35,335 bases of DNA from an uncultured Clostridia bacterium (GTDB taxonomy: Bacteria > Bacillota > Clostridia > UMGS1810): assembly GCA_934463115.1 (NCBI GenBank), contig CAKSIN010000024.1:1-35335 (forward strand), written 5' to 3'. Position numbers and translations under genes: made by a program. Positions 8,303 through 16,780 of the stretch are shown here, one piece after another; the first letter of the stretch is position 1, and each line of letters starts with the position of its first letter. The notes beneath the pieces were generated by a model. The model did not search any database, had not been told where the DNA came from, and saw only the letters and a program-made list of their open reading frames with translations.

Positions 8303-9286
8303 ATGGCAAGTATCAAGGATGTTGCCCGCGAGGCGGGTGTATCCGTGGCAACGGTGTCGCGTGTTATAAATAAAAGCGGCATTGTAACGGAAGAAACACG
8401 AAAAATCGTAACCGACGCAATAGAAAAGCTGAATTACCGCACGAATCTTTTTGGAAAAGGACTTCGGCGCGGAGAAACAAAGATAATAATGGTTATGCTG
8501 TCATCTCTTGCAAATACGTTTTGCAGCAGCGTTATCCGCTCCATAGACAAATGCGCCGGCGCCAAGGGTTACTACACCATGATATGTACTACCGATGGTA
8601 TTAAAGAAAAAGAGGAATACTACATAAACTTTGCCCTGAATGGCTTGTTCGACGGAATTATCGTGCTCAACAGCTCACTTTCCGAAAAAAGAATGGCACA
8701 GCTGTCCAAACAGATTCCTACCGTACAGTGTAATGAGGTTGCAGACAGTGTAAGCACACCGTACGTTACTATAGACAATGAACTTGCCGCATACGACGCT
8801 GTAAATTATCTTGTATCCCACGGGCGCAGGAGAGTCGCACTTTTTACCGTTGACAACACACTGCTGTCCACGGTGGAGCGTACCAAAGGCTACAGAAGGG
8901 CTCTGGAAAAAAACGGGATAGATTATGATGACAGGCTGGTGATTTTCGGAAACTACGGTTATCGCAACGCTGTGGATGTGTTTGCGGAATTTATGAAATC
9001 AAAGGTCAGATTCGACGCCGTGTTTGCCATATCGGACAGAATGGCGGCAGGCGCAATGTGTGTTCTTTTGGAAAACAAGTATCGTATTCCGGCTGATGCA
9101 GAGGTAATTGGATTTGATAACACCGATATTTCATATACAACCAATCCGCGGCTTACAACAATTTCACAGCCACATTCGCAGCTGGGAATAAATGCTTTTG
9201 AACAGCTTGAAAATCAGATACAAAATAAAAAGACGAAGAATATTATTCTTACTCATAAGCTTGTTGAGAGGGAGTCTACTTTGTGA
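8303..9286 (+). CDS. LacI family transcriptional regulator
   Basis: 327 residues, standard for the family. The N-terminus is a classic LacI helix-turn-helix and hinge start (ASIKDVAREAGVSVATVSRV, residues 2-21). A periplasmic-binding-like sugar sensor domain follows, with the typical ends VIGFDNTDISYTTNPRLTTI and LVERESTL. ATG 8303 lies behind GCAGGAGGTATCT. A good operator covers its own promoter. The two downstream enzyme genes (TIM barrel and Gfo/Idh/MocA) are the obvious candidate targets, although a ~180-bp repeat element separates them from it. The effector is unknown. Confidence 0.93.
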   Translation: MASIKDVAREAGVSVATVSRVINKSGIVTEETRKIVTDAIEKLNYRTNLFGKGLRRGETKIIMVMLSSLANTFCSSVIRSIDKCAGAKGYYTMICTTDGIKEKEEYYINFALNGLFDGIIVLNSSLSEKRMAQLSKQIPTVQCNEVADSVSTPYVTIDNELAAYDAVNYLVSHGRRRVALFTVDNTLLSTVERTKGYRRALEKNGIDYDDRLVIFGNYGYRNAVDVFAEFMKSKVRFDAVFAISDRMAAGAMCVLLENKYRIPADAEVIGFDNTDISYTTNPRLTTISQPHSQLGINAFEQLENQIQNKKTKNIILTHKLVERESTL

Positions 9287-9291
9287 GTCAT

Positions 9292-9470
9292 ACTCCCTCC
9301 GAGGTTGCTGGCGCAACCCCACCCCCTCGGTGAGGGAGGCTAAAATGACACAACTGCAACAGGCAAGTCCGCATTTGGCTCCCTCTCCGAGGGGCGATGC
9401 ATGCCGGTGGCATGCGTTTATCGCCGACCGAATCGAAGATGAGACCTGGCTGCGAAGCAGACTGAGGTAG
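9292..9470 (+). repeat. Dispersed repeat element, copy A (inverted relative to 22227-22423)
   Basis: This fills most of the gap between the LacI-type gene and the isomerase gene. It starts ACTCCCTCCGAGGTTGC and contains the internal palindrome GCATGCCGGTGGCATGC. A block of about 60 bases around that palindrome (about 9394-9453) reappears as reverse complement in 22227-22423 with essentially no differences. The right end (GACTGAGGTAG) is a degraded form of the other copy's end. It has no coding capacity that looks real. Size, ends and inverted orientation suggest a non-autonomous, MITE-like element. Confidence 0.8.
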
Positions 9471-9515
9471 TAAAAAACCAAATACAATATTTAACATAAT
9501 GAGGAGGCAATATCA

Positions 9516-10487
9516 ATGAAACTTGGAGTTTTCAGCCCTGTGCTGGCACAAATGAGTTTTAAGGAAATGGCGGAGTATCTTTCTTCGCTCGGAGTGGATC
9601 AGCTTGAAATGGGCGCCGGCGGAAATCCGGGAAAGGCACATTTTGATCCGGAGATTCTTCTTGCCGACGAATCAAAGATAAATGAAATCAAACAGATTTT
9701 GTCGGATAACAACCTTTCCGTAGCAGCAATAAGTGCTCACGGAAACCCTGTTCACCCCAATAAGAAAATTGCAAAGAAATTTCATGACGAATTTAACAAC
9801 GCCGTTCTTCTTGCCGAGAAGCTCGGAGTTGACACAATGGTGGGATTTTCAGGTTGCCCCGGTGACTGTGAAAACAGCATCCGCCCAAACTGGGTTACAT
9901 GCTCGTGGCCGGAGGATTATCTTGACACCCTCAAATGGCAGTGGGAAAAGGTACTTGTGCCGTATTGGAAAGAAGAAGTTAAATTCTGTGAAGCACACGG
10001 AATAAAGAAAATTGCGTTCGAAATGCACCCCGGTTTCTGCGTGTACAACACATCGTCAATGCTCAAAATACGCGACGCTGTGGGCGATATACTCGGCGCT
10101 AATGTCGATCCCAGCCACCTTGTATGGCAGGGAATGGATCCTGTTGCCGTAATAAAGGAACTCGGTGCACACAACGCGATATATCACTTCCACGCAAAGG
10201 ACACCCGTATAGACGCGGCAAATACCGCTGTAAACGGTGTGCTTGATGTCGGCCATTACGGCAATGTGCTCGACCGTTCGTGGGTATTCCGTACTGTCGG
10301 CTACGGTCACGGCAAGGAAATGTGGAATTCCGTCATAAGCGCACTCAAAGCTGTGGGTTACGACGGTGTGATAAGCATTGAACATGAGGATTCGCTTATG
10401 AGTGCAAAAGAAGGACTTGAAAAGGCAATCAGTTTTCTTAAAGATGTTATTATATATGAAAAACCCGGAGAAATGTGGTGGGCATAA
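9516..10487 (+). CDS. Sugar phosphate isomerase/epimerase (AP endonuclease 2-like TIM barrel)
   Basis: 323 residues resembling the xylose-isomerase-like TIM-barrel family (IolE/IolI/YcjR-type). The likely metal-site strands are KIAFEMHPGFCVYN, GANVDPSHLVWQGMD, AIYHFHAKDTRI and GVISIEHED, supplying Glu, Asp/His, His and Glu ligands. ATG 9516 lies behind GAGGAGGCAATATCA. The stop overlaps the next gene's start by one base (TAATG at 10485-10489), so the two are translationally coupled. With an oxidoreductase partner and an upstream LacI-type regulator it probably serves catabolism of a sugar, inositol or keto-sugar. The exact substrate is not readable. Confidence 0.88.
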   Translation: MKLGVFSPVLAQMSFKEMAEYLSSLGVDQLEMGAGGNPGKAHFDPEILLADESKINEIKQILSDNNLSVAAISAHGNPVHPNKKIAKKFHDEFNNAVLLAEKLGVDTMVGFSGCPGDCENSIRPNWVTCSWPEDYLDTLKWQWEKVLVPYWKEEVKFCEAHGIKKIAFEMHPGFCVYNTSSMLKIRDAVGDILGANVDPSHLVWQGMDPVAVIKELGAHNAIYHFHAKDTRIDAANTAVNGVLDVGHYGNVLDRSWVFRTVGYGHGKEMWNSVISALKAVGYDGVISIEHEDSLMSAKEGLEKAISFLKDVIIYEKPGEMWWA

Positions 10488-11563
10488 TGGAAAATAAAAC
10501 AATACACAAATTAGCAATAATAGGCTTCGGCGGAATGGCACATCATCACAAGACGGAGCTGCACGACAAAAAGTTTGACAGAGTACAGATACACGGGATA
10601 TATGATATAAATCCGGCAAAACTTGAAGAAGCTAAAACGTACGGATTCAAGGCATACAGTTCCAAAGAGGAGCTCTTTGCCGATCCCGAAACCGATATGG
10701 TGCTTGTGGCTACAACAAACGAGGCGCATAAATCACTCGCCATAGAGGCACTTGCCGCCGGAAAAAACGTTATTTGCGAAAAACCGGTTACGATAAGTTC
10801 CGCCGAACTTGAAGAAATTATGGATGCGGCAAAAAAATACGGAAAGGTATTCACGGTAGACCAGAACAGGCGCACAAACAAGGATTTTGTGCTTATGAAA
10901 AGGAATGTTGAGTCCGGCATAATCGGCAAACCATATGTTATTGAATCGCGCGTGGAGGGATCGCGCGGAATGCCGAAAGGCTGGCGCACATTAAAAGACC
11001 TCGGCGGCGGTATGATGCTTGACTGGGGTGTTCACCTTATAGACCAGTTAATGTATATGGTGGATGAAAAGGTCACGAGCGTTGTCTGCAAAATGTTCAG
11101 CATAGATTACCCCGAGGTAGACGATAACTTCCGCATGGATATGGTGTTTGAGAGCGGACTTGTGGCACATATTGAGGTGTCCACAAACAACTACATAACC
11201 CATCCGCGCTGGTATGTTCTCGGAACGGACGGCACACTTCAGATAGACGACTGGAATTGCGGCGGAAAAGTTGTTCGCTGCATAGATAAGCAGGATGAAT
11301 GGGACGAAGAAATTTTCTATACAAAGGCAGGTCCCACAAAGACCATGGCACCGCGCAACTCCGACTCTATTGAGACAATTACTCTTTCCGAACCTCTCGA
11401 TGTTGTGGATAATCTGCGTCCGGTATACAATCAGTTCTGCGATGCAATCGAGGGTAAAAGCGAGCTTACCATTAAACCCGAGCAGGCTCTCAGAGTTATG
11501 AAGGTAATGGAAGCGGCATTTGAATCCGACAAACTTAATCAGGTAATAAAAACGAATATATAA
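10487..11563 (+). CDS. Gfo/Idh/MocA family NAD(P)-dependent oxidoreductase
   Basis: 358 residues from ATG 10487. GTG 10475 is in frame, but ATG overlaps the upstream stop and follows GGTGGG. The Rossmann start is LAIIGFGGMAHHH, slightly off the usual GxGxxG. Next are the family motif CEKPVT (EKP, Lys is the catalytic-site residue) and the C-terminal substrate domain with DLGGGMMLDWGVHLIDQLMY. These enzymes oxidise or reduce hydroxyls of sugars and cyclitols. Coupling to the TIM-barrel isomerase gene is typical of inositol and uncommon-sugar pathways. Confidence 0.92.
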   Translation: MENKTIHKLAIIGFGGMAHHHKTELHDKKFDRVQIHGIYDINPAKLEEAKTYGFKAYSSKEELFADPETDMVLVATTNEAHKSLAIEALAAGKNVICEKPVTISSAELEEIMDAAKKYGKVFTVDQNRRTNKDFVLMKRNVESGIIGKPYVIESRVEGSRGMPKGWRTLKDLGGGMMLDWGVHLIDQLMYMVDEKVTSVVCKMFSIDYPEVDDNFRMDMVFESGLVAHIEVSTNNYITHPRWYVLGTDGTLQIDDWNCGGKVVRCIDKQDEWDEEIFYTKAGPTKTMAPRNSDSIETITLSEPLDVVDNLRPVYNQFCDAIEGKSELTIKPEQALRVMKVMEAAFESDKLNQVIKTNI

Positions 11564-11568
11564 CCAAC

Positions 11569-11608
11569 AAAAACGCACCGGCATCACAATTGCAGCCGAT
11601 GCGTTTTT
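11569..11608. terminator. Bidirectional terminator between convergent genes
   Basis: AAAAACGCA (11569-11577) pairs with TGCGTTTTT (11600-11608), with an inner GGC/GCC pairing. The A-run and T-run on either side let it work for the oxidoreductase gene on the plus strand and the SSB-like gene on the minus strand. Confidence 0.85.
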
Positions 11609-11619
11609 CAATTTGTATA

Positions 11620-12276
11620 TCACACTATTTCAAATTGTATATTGGGTTTCGTTACCGATTCCATTTTGGATATTGAAATTTCGTATGCCGTTTTTGTTAT
11701 GCTTTCCGTTTCGCTGATTTTCTTTTGGTATTCGCGGCTTTGGATTCTTCCCCACAGCTTAATGTTTTCGCCAACATCCAGCGAGCCGGCAAAACGCGCG
11801 TTTCTGCCCCACGCAATGCATGGGATATAGTCGGATTTGTTGTAGGCGCGGTTCACGGCAATAAGAATATCGGTTATCTCTCTGCCGAACGGTGTTGTGC
11901 GGTAAACGGGTTTTTTGCACAAAAATCCGTTCAGGAATATATGATTCGGGTTTTGCTTGTCGGCATCCTCGGGGTTAGACATGATATCGCGTGCGAAAAC
12001 CGTCAGAATCAGCCTGTTTCCGCTGTCGGTGTAGTTGTTGTACGAACGGAACTGCCCCTTAACGCAAACAGTGTCGCCGACAGATATCGGTGTATTTTGC
12101 AGGAGCCGTTCGGACACCGTAACGTTTATCACATCCGAAATATCAGACAGCCGCATTACACGCAGCATAAACGAATAGAATCCCTCTCCATATACCTCAT
12201 GACTGAATTTCAGTTCGCTGTCCACCGTGCCGATGAGTTCAGCCTCGTTATTTAAACTTATATTGTCCAATGCCAT
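11620..12276 (-). CDS. Tandem OB-fold single-stranded-DNA-binding-like protein
   Basis: 218 residues from ATG 12276 (ALDNISLNNEAELIGTV). An upstream in-frame ATG at 12297 has no ribosome site, while GGAAGGG lies 12 bases before 12276, so 12276 is preferred without certainty. The first half (about 8-105) looks like a diverged OB fold. The second half is clearly SSB-like (GREITDILIAVNRAYNKSDY, then IPCIAWGRNAR and GENIKLWGRIQSREYQKK). It lacks the acidic DDxPF-type tail of housekeeping SSB. It is therefore probably an accessory two-domain SSB for repair, transformation or replication restart. It is a single gene facing the upstream operon across a shared terminator. Confidence 0.75.
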   Translation of the reverse strand: MALDNISLNNEAELIGTVDSELKFSHEVYGEGFYSFMLRVMRLSDISDVINVTVSERLLQNTPISVGDTVCVKGQFRSYNNYTDSGNRLILTVFARDIMSNPEDADKQNPNHIFLNGFLCKKPVYRTTPFGREITDILIAVNRAYNKSDYIPCIAWGRNARFAGSLDVGENIKLWGRIQSREYQKKISETESITKTAYEISISKMESVTKPNIQFEIV

Positions 12277-12367
12277 TTGTAAGACACGCCCTTCCATGTT
12301 ATATATATATTAATAGTATTCACAAATGGCGAAATTTATAACATCAAATACAAAAAACACCAAAAAT

Positions 12368-12943
12368 TTACATGTAGAAAACATGATTTCCTATAGTAGT
12401 GCAGTACGGTCTGTTCGCTGCCATCCATGATGTGGCGGCAACACGTACACTGCAAAAGTACAATGCATTGCCTACTGGCGATATTCCCGACAGTGCGTCT
12501 TTTGCGGCTGCCACCGAATCGTCGGAGGGGGTGTTATATATTGTATTGTTTGCCGTCGGCTGATATTGCACACCGTATTTTGTGTCAAATATTACGGAAT
12601 AAATATCATTCGGGAAATCCGCAGATGCCACTCTGTTTACAACACACGCACCGGCGGCAACCTTACCCGTGTAACTTTCGCCGGACGCTTCGGCTTCTAT
12701 CAGGCGCGACAGCCAGTATAAATCATTCTCGCTGTAGGATACGGACTCATTTTCGGTATCCGTTATTTCCGGCAGCTCTGTATCCGTGCTTTCCAATCCG
12801 TCGCGTGATTCGCGGTAATAGATTTTGGGCGCGGGGAAAACTCTTGTTTCGGCATATTCTGCCGCCTCCTGTGCCGCGGCGGAAAACGGGAAACTCATTA
12901 CCAGGGCTGTTGAAGCAAATAAACATATAATCTTATTTTTCAT
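12368..12943 (-). CDS. Secreted cell wall hydrolase (SleB/Hydrolase_2 family)
   Basis: 191 residues from ATG 12943, chosen because AAAGGA lies 11 bases upstream and a signal peptide starts there (KNKIICLFASTALVMSFPFSAAAQ). In-frame starts at 12955 and 13051 are poorer. A short acidic linker follows, then the SleB-type catalytic domain: LYWLSRLIEAEASGESYTGK, VAAGACVVNRV, FPNDIYSVIF and the C-terminal IGNHVFYM. The Glu in EAEASGE is the expected catalytic residue. SleB-type enzymes cut the muramic-delta-lactam-containing spore cortex or act as general lytic transglycosylases. No PG-binding domain is present, so a vegetative role is as likely as germination. Confidence 0.87.
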   Translation of the reverse strand: MKNKIICLFASTALVMSFPFSAAAQEAAEYAETRVFPAPKIYYRESRDGLESTDTELPEITDTENESVSYSENDLYWLSRLIEAEASGESYTGKVAAGACVVNRVASADFPNDIYSVIFDTKYGVQYQPTANNTIYNTPSDDSVAAAKDALSGISPVGNALYFCSVRVAATSWMAANRPYCTTIGNHVFYM

Positions 12944-13105
12944 AATCAAATTCATCCTTTCGTTTGAACACTGACTTTGGAATTTTAAAAAATCAGTGCG
13001 TTCAGTGCATTTTTCAGCAGTACTTCGCCTATTATACACAAATATCGTCAATAGTTCAAATCGGATTTCAAACCCTCTGCCGTGTTTTCACGCGTTGCGG
13101 CGCAA

Positions 13106-13153
13106 TAAAAAAAGAGCATTCCGAAATCGTTCAAAGATTCTCAAAAATACTCT
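13106..13153 (-). terminator. Probable terminator after smpB
   Basis: On the minus strand AGAGTATT pairs with AATGCTCT across a long loop, followed by TTTTTTT. It lies about 20 bases past the smpB stop. The loop of about 25 bases lowers certainty. Confidence 0.55.
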
Positions 13154-13173
13154 CTTATCCTCAAAAAAGGGAA

Positions 13174-13638
13174 TTAGTGGTTATATTCCTTTATTTTTCT
13201 GTCTATGCGGCGCTTTGCCTCTTTTTCGGCAATGGCATTTCGCTTGTCGTAGTTCTTTTTGCCCTTAACAAGCGCAGCCTCCACCTTTACCTTTGAACCC
13301 TTGAGGTAAACTTTCAGCGGAACGAGTGAGTATCCGTCCTCTTTTATCTTGCCTATCAGACGGCGTATCTCAGCTTTGTGCAAAAGCAATTTTCTGTCGC
13401 GCAATGGATCTTTGTTAAAGATATTTCCCTTTTCGTACGGACTGATATGCATACCCACCAGCACCGCTTCGCCGCCGCGCAGGGTTACGAAAGAATCTTT
13501 CAGATTAACATGTCCCATGCGTATGGATTTAACCTCGGTACCTACCAATGCGATTCCACATTCAAATTTTTCTTCAACAAAATAGTCGTGATATGCTTTT
13601 TTGTTCTGAGCAATTATTTTAATATTTTCCAATGCCAT
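13174..13638 (-). CDS. smpB: SsrA-binding protein SmpB
   Basis: 154 residues, normal length. Motifs of SmpB are plain: IAQNKKAYHDYFVEEKFECG, TEVKSIRMGHVNLKDSF, HISPYEKGN, LRDRKLLLHKAEI and the basic tail KGKKNYDKR with IAEKEAKRRIDRK. It binds tmRNA and brings it to stalled ribosomes. Start ATG 13638 follows AGGAGGCACAT. It sits 9 bases past the rnr stop, so the two share a transcript. This pairing is common in Firmicutes and joins ribosome rescue with decay of the faulty mRNA by RNase R. No tmRNA gene was found in the window. Confidence 0.97.
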   Translation of the reverse strand: MALENIKIIAQNKKAYHDYFVEEKFECGIALVGTEVKSIRMGHVNLKDSFVTLRGGEAVLVGMHISPYEKGNIFNKDPLRDRKLLLHKAEIRRLIGKIKEDGYSLVPLKVYLKGSKVKVEAALVKGKKNYDKRNAIAEKEAKRRIDRKIKEYNH

Positions 13639-13647
13639 ATGTGCCTC

Positions 13648-15747
13648 CTATGCCATGCAGAAATCAATCTGTCCCGTCTGTGTATTTGCGGCGGCAACGG
13701 TTATTTGAACGCTGTCGCCTATGGAGTACCGCATGCCGCTGCGTTCGCCGATAAGAGTCAGATTCGTTTCATCGTAAATGTAATAGTCGTCTTTCAGGTC
13801 GGCAAGACGTATCAGACCTTCGATTCCGTTTTCCAACTCGGCAAAAATTCCGAAATTCGTTACCGATGATATGATAGCTGTATAGTCTTCGCCGATATGC
13901 GAACGCATGTATTCGGCTTTTTTTATATCATCTGCTTCGCGCTCTGCCTCCATAGCCACGATTTCAGTTTCACTGGCCTGCTTTGCGGCGTAATCCGCAA
14001 ATTTTTTGAGGTATGAATACCTCTTGTCCGTTATTCCGCAGGACAAATATTCCTTTATTATCCTGTGTATGGCGAGGTCTGCATATCTGCGAATCGGTGA
14101 TGTAAAGTGGCAGTAGTATTTGAATGCGAGTCCGAAATGCCCCTCGCAATTCGGCGAATACCTTGCTTTCATCAGAGAGCGCAGCATAACGCGGCTTATT
14201 AGCAGTTCTTCCTTTGTCCCGGCAGCTTTTTTGAGCAGTTTTGCAAATTCGCCGGGGTGGGGTTCGCGGTGAACCGACAGCTTGTAACCCATATTTGCGG
14301 CAAAACTGTTGAATGCGGCAATTTTGTCATCGGTCGGTTTTTCGTGAATCCTGTATATAAAGGGTATATCTGCCCAGTAGAATTCTTCACCGACTGTTTT
14401 GTTTGCCAGCAACATAAATTCTTCTATTATTATATTGGCAATTCCGGGTTTGTATTTGTACACGTCAATAGCTTTTCCGTTTTCATCCAGGCGGATTTTT
14501 GTTTCCGGAAAATCAAAATCTATTCCGCCGGCGGCAAAGCGTTTTTTGCGCAGTATTTCGGCAAGGTCTTTCATGCGGTGCAGCATGTCCGATATATGCG
14601 AATATTTGCTTTGCAGATTTTCGTCACCTTCCAGAAGCGCGGTTACGTCATCATATACCATGCGCTCTTTGGAGTGAATTATTCCTTCGGTTATTCTGTG
14701 CGATACCACATCGCCCGATTGGTTGATATTCATTATAACCGACAGAGTCAGCCTGTCCTCGCCGGGATTGAGGCTGCATATTCCGTTCGACAGCCTTTCC
14801 GGCAGCATCGGAACAACTCTGTCCGGGAAATACACGCTCGTTCCGCGGCGGAATGCTTCTTTGTCCAAAGGGCTGTTTTCCGTTACATAGTGTGTGACAT
14901 CGGCTATGTGAACACCGAGAGTGTATATCCCGTCTTTTTCGGTAACGCATACGGCGTCGTCAAAATCGCGGCTGTCCGCTCCGTCTATGGTTATCACGTC
15001 CATATCGCGAAAATCTTCGCGGCAGGCTATGTCGGCATCGGATATTGTGTCGCATATGTTTGCGCATTGTTTGATAACTTTTTCGTCAAACTCGCTGTGC
15101 AGGTTGTGTCGGCGCATAACCGATAACATATCAACGCCCTTTTGACCGCTGAAACCGAGTATTTCCGTTATTCTGCCCTCCGGGTTTTTGCGGTTGTCCG
15201 GCCATTTGACTATTTTTGCCACAACCTTTTGCCCGTCCACAGCTTTCACCACTTTTGATTTCGGTATTGCAATATCAAATGTGATTCGTTTGTTGTCCGG
15301 AATTACAAATCCGATATTGCGGCTCTTTTTGTATGTTCCCACAACATGGTCATTCGCGCGGCGGATAATCTTTACCACACTGCCCTCAGCGTTGCGCCCG
15401 GGTGACGGCTTTGCCGCCGGACGCACAAGCACCGTGTCCGAGTCCATTGCGTTTGCGGTTTGTCCCGCCGGAATGAATATGTCGTCCGAGTCGTTTTGAA
15501 TAACAAACCCGAATCCGCGTTCATTTGCACGGAACTCACCGGTAACATAGCCTAACTTTCGCGGTGAGGCATATTTTCGCTTGCTTGTGCGGATAATATC
15601 GCCGGAGTCCGAGAGTGTGTGGAGTATGTCGCACAGCTCCTCTCTGTCGTCAAACGGAATATCCAGCGTAAGCATTATTTCCTCCGTGTTCATCGGCGGA
15701 TACCTGTCATCGTCCAAAAGCAAAAGTATTGTATCTTTTCTGTTCAT
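13648..15747 (-). CDS. rnr: Ribonuclease R
   Basis: 699 residues, a little shorter than the B. subtilis and E. coli enzymes. Order of domains: an N-terminal winged-helix-like region (MNTEEIMLTLDIPFDDREEL), cold-shock RNA-binding domains, the RNB catalytic domain (from about residue 245) with the acidic active site VITIDGADSRDFDDAV, then TSPIRRYADLAIHR, and a C-terminal S1 domain (IGEDYTAIISSVTNFGIFAE). It degrades structured RNA 3' to 5'. It lacks the long basic tail of some homologues. Its promoter is divergent from tRNA-Thr. SmpB follows in the same operon. Confidence 0.96.
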   Translation of the reverse strand: MNRKDTILLLLDDDRYPPMNTEEIMLTLDIPFDDREELCDILHTLSDSGDIIRTSKRKYASPRKLGYVTGEFRANERGFGFVIQNDSDDIFIPAGQTANAMDSDTVLVRPAAKPSPGRNAEGSVVKIIRRANDHVVGTYKKSRNIGFVIPDNKRITFDIAIPKSKVVKAVDGQKVVAKIVKWPDNRKNPEGRITEILGFSGQKGVDMLSVMRRHNLHSEFDEKVIKQCANICDTISDADIACREDFRDMDVITIDGADSRDFDDAVCVTEKDGIYTLGVHIADVTHYVTENSPLDKEAFRRGTSVYFPDRVVPMLPERLSNGICSLNPGEDRLTLSVIMNINQSGDVVSHRITEGIIHSKERMVYDDVTALLEGDENLQSKYSHISDMLHRMKDLAEILRKKRFAAGGIDFDFPETKIRLDENGKAIDVYKYKPGIANIIIEEFMLLANKTVGEEFYWADIPFIYRIHEKPTDDKIAAFNSFAANMGYKLSVHREPHPGEFAKLLKKAAGTKEELLISRVMLRSLMKARYSPNCEGHFGLAFKYYCHFTSPIRRYADLAIHRIIKEYLSCGITDKRYSYLKKFADYAAKQASETEIVAMEAEREADDIKKAEYMRSHIGEDYTAIISSVTNFGIFAELENGIEGLIRLADLKDDYYIYDETNLTLIGERSGMRYSIGDSVQITVAAANTQTGQIDFCMA

Positions 15748-15785
15748 ATTATATCCTCTTCATTATTTTTCGTGTTATTATATAC

Positions 15786-15814
15786 ATTTTACCACCGCGT
15801 CCAAAATATTGCAA
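15786..15814 (-). promoter_or_regulatory. Minus-strand promoter of rnr-smpB
   Basis: Read on the minus strand: TTGCAA (15809-15814), a 17-base spacer, and TAAAAT (15786-15791). It starts transcription about 30 bases ahead of the rnr ATG. The rnr ribosome site is GAAGAGGAT. Confidence 0.75.
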
Positions 15815-15832
15815 GAAAAATAAAAAAAATTC

Positions 15833-15861
15833 TTGACTTTATTTAATATTTTTAGTATAAT
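15833..15861 (+). promoter_or_regulatory. Promoter of tRNA-Thr
   Basis: TTGACT at 15833-15838, a 17-base spacer and TATAAT at 15856-15861. It is back-to-back with the rnr promoter, with only 18 bases between the two -35 boxes. Confidence 0.85.
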
Positions 15862-15879
15862 ATATACGTTGCACAAAAC

Positions 15880-15954
15880 GCTGGTGTGGCTCAATGGCAG
15901 AGCAGCTCATTCGTAATGAGCAGGTTGTCAGTTCGATTCTGACCACCAGCTCCA
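15880..15954 (+). tRNA. tRNA-Thr (CGT)
   Basis: Acceptor GCTGGTG pairs with CACCAGC. Anticodon stem is GCTCA/TGAGC around TTCGTAA with anticodon CGT at 15912-15914, reading ACG. The T-arm is GTCAG/CTGAC. Discriminator is T and CCA is encoded at 15952-15954. It is a single-gene transcript with its own promoter and terminator. Confidence 0.96.
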
Positions 15955-15957
15955 AGG

Positions 15958-15984
15958 AAAGCACACTTCGGTGTGCTTTTTTTT
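15958..15984 (+). terminator. Intrinsic terminator after tRNA-Thr
   Basis: AAGCACAC, loop TTCG, GTGTGC, then eight T. A textbook tetraloop terminator. Confidence 0.93.
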
Positions 15985-15997
15985 CAGCAAAAACTTC

Positions 15998-16026
15998 TTG
16001 CTTTTTGGCATGGGTTGTTGTATAAT
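15998..16026 (+). promoter_or_regulatory. Promoter of yajC
   Basis: TTGCTT at 15998-16003 and TATAAT at 16021-16026 with a 17-base spacer, about 40 bases ahead of yajC. Confidence 0.72.
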
Positions 16027-16067
16027 GTTATTTATATAAAATTGAAATTTTTGGAGGTAAGTTTATT

Positions 16068-16403
16068 ATGAACCAACAGGCGTCACTTGTTCAGCCGATA
16101 ATTATGATGGTAGTGCTGTTTGCACTGATGTACTTTATGCTCATCAGACCGCAGAAAAAGCGCGACAAACTCACCAGACAGATGCTCTCTGAGCTCGTTG
16201 TGGGCGATAAGATAGTTACAATCGGCGGTATAATCGGCAAGATAACTGCATTAAAAGATGATGAAATCGTTATTGAAACAGGCAGCGCTGCAGAAAAAAG
16301 CTATGTAAAATTCCAGCGTTCATCCGTTAAGGAAGTGCTTAAACCGGCTTCCGAAGTAAAAACGGATGCTGCAGAAGTGAAAGACGATAAAAAGAAAAAG
16401 TAG
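16068..16403 (+). CDS. yajC: Preprotein translocase subunit YajC
   Basis: 111 residues with one membrane helix (PIIMMVVLFALMYFMLI) followed by the family hallmark RPQKKRDK and a cytoplasmic domain (LSELVVGDKIVTIGGIIGKI). The C-terminus is a Lys-rich tail. YajC joins SecD-SecF as an accessory of the SecYEG translocon. Start ATG 16068 follows TTGGAGGTAAG. The stop codon is immediately followed by a 308-bp dispersed repeat, which separates it from the next gene of the usual yajC-secD block. Confidence 0.95.
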   Translation: MNQQASLVQPIIMMVVLFALMYFMLIRPQKKRDKLTRQMLSELVVGDKIVTIGGIIGKITALKDDEIVIETGSAAEKSYVKFQRSSVKEVLKPASEVKTDAAEVKDDKKKK

Positions 16404-16711
16404 GGAACGACCTGTGTGTCGTTCCGTTGAAATCTGATGTGGTTTAGCAAATCCCCAATCCGTTTCATGACAGTGAGGACATGCAGGGACTTGTAATCGC
16501 TCACAAAATTATTCATTACGTGCCGGAAAAAGGCCGCGAAATCATCGCGTCTCGTTTTCCTAAAATTGACATCACAATAGGAAAAAAATTACATGCGCTG
16601 CTGATTTTGCACTATGATTAATTTTGCTCGCGAACGCGTCCGCCGCATAACCTCAATGCATTCACCGGAAAGGAATTTGCTGACAACCGCATTTGTTTGA
16701 AAACACACCGT
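16404..16711 (+). repeat. 308-bp dispersed repeat, copy 1
   Basis: It begins with the hairpin GGAACGAC/GTCGTTCC (16404-16425) directly after the yajC stop and runs to about AAAACACAC. It is nearly identical over its whole length to 21913-22219 in the same orientation. A shorter, deleted relative lies at 26671. It includes a small open frame of about 45 codons from ATG 16480 (QGLVIAHKIIHYVPEKGREI) that is shifted near its end relative to copy 2. It fills most of the gap between yajC and the next gene. No transposase is present. Confidence 0.85.
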
Positions 16712-16780
16712 ATGGCATTTCAACAATTCGGAATAATCCGCATTGCCTCCGAATACGCTGTATTATCCGGAGGTGGGATA

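Noticed and set aside
9268..9275. GAGGGAGT at the end of the LacI-type gene pairing with ACTCCCTC of the repeat, as if the repeat had invaded the coding end
   Set aside because: The bases encode the conserved LacI-family ending ERESTL, so the match is probably coincidence or a target-site preference rather than an inserted end.
11048..11623. 191-residue minus-strand open frame
   Set aside because: Antisense to the Gfo/Idh/MocA gene and crosses the terminator. No start site.
14257..15126. 289-residue plus-strand open frame
   Set aside because: Lies entirely antisense to rnr, whose protein is unmistakable. No ribosome site and no family resemblance.
16697..16780. Longer start for the TIGR04086-type gene
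   Set aside because: It would place 28 codons mostly in the 308-bp repeat. A strong ribosome site lies directly before ATG 16781.
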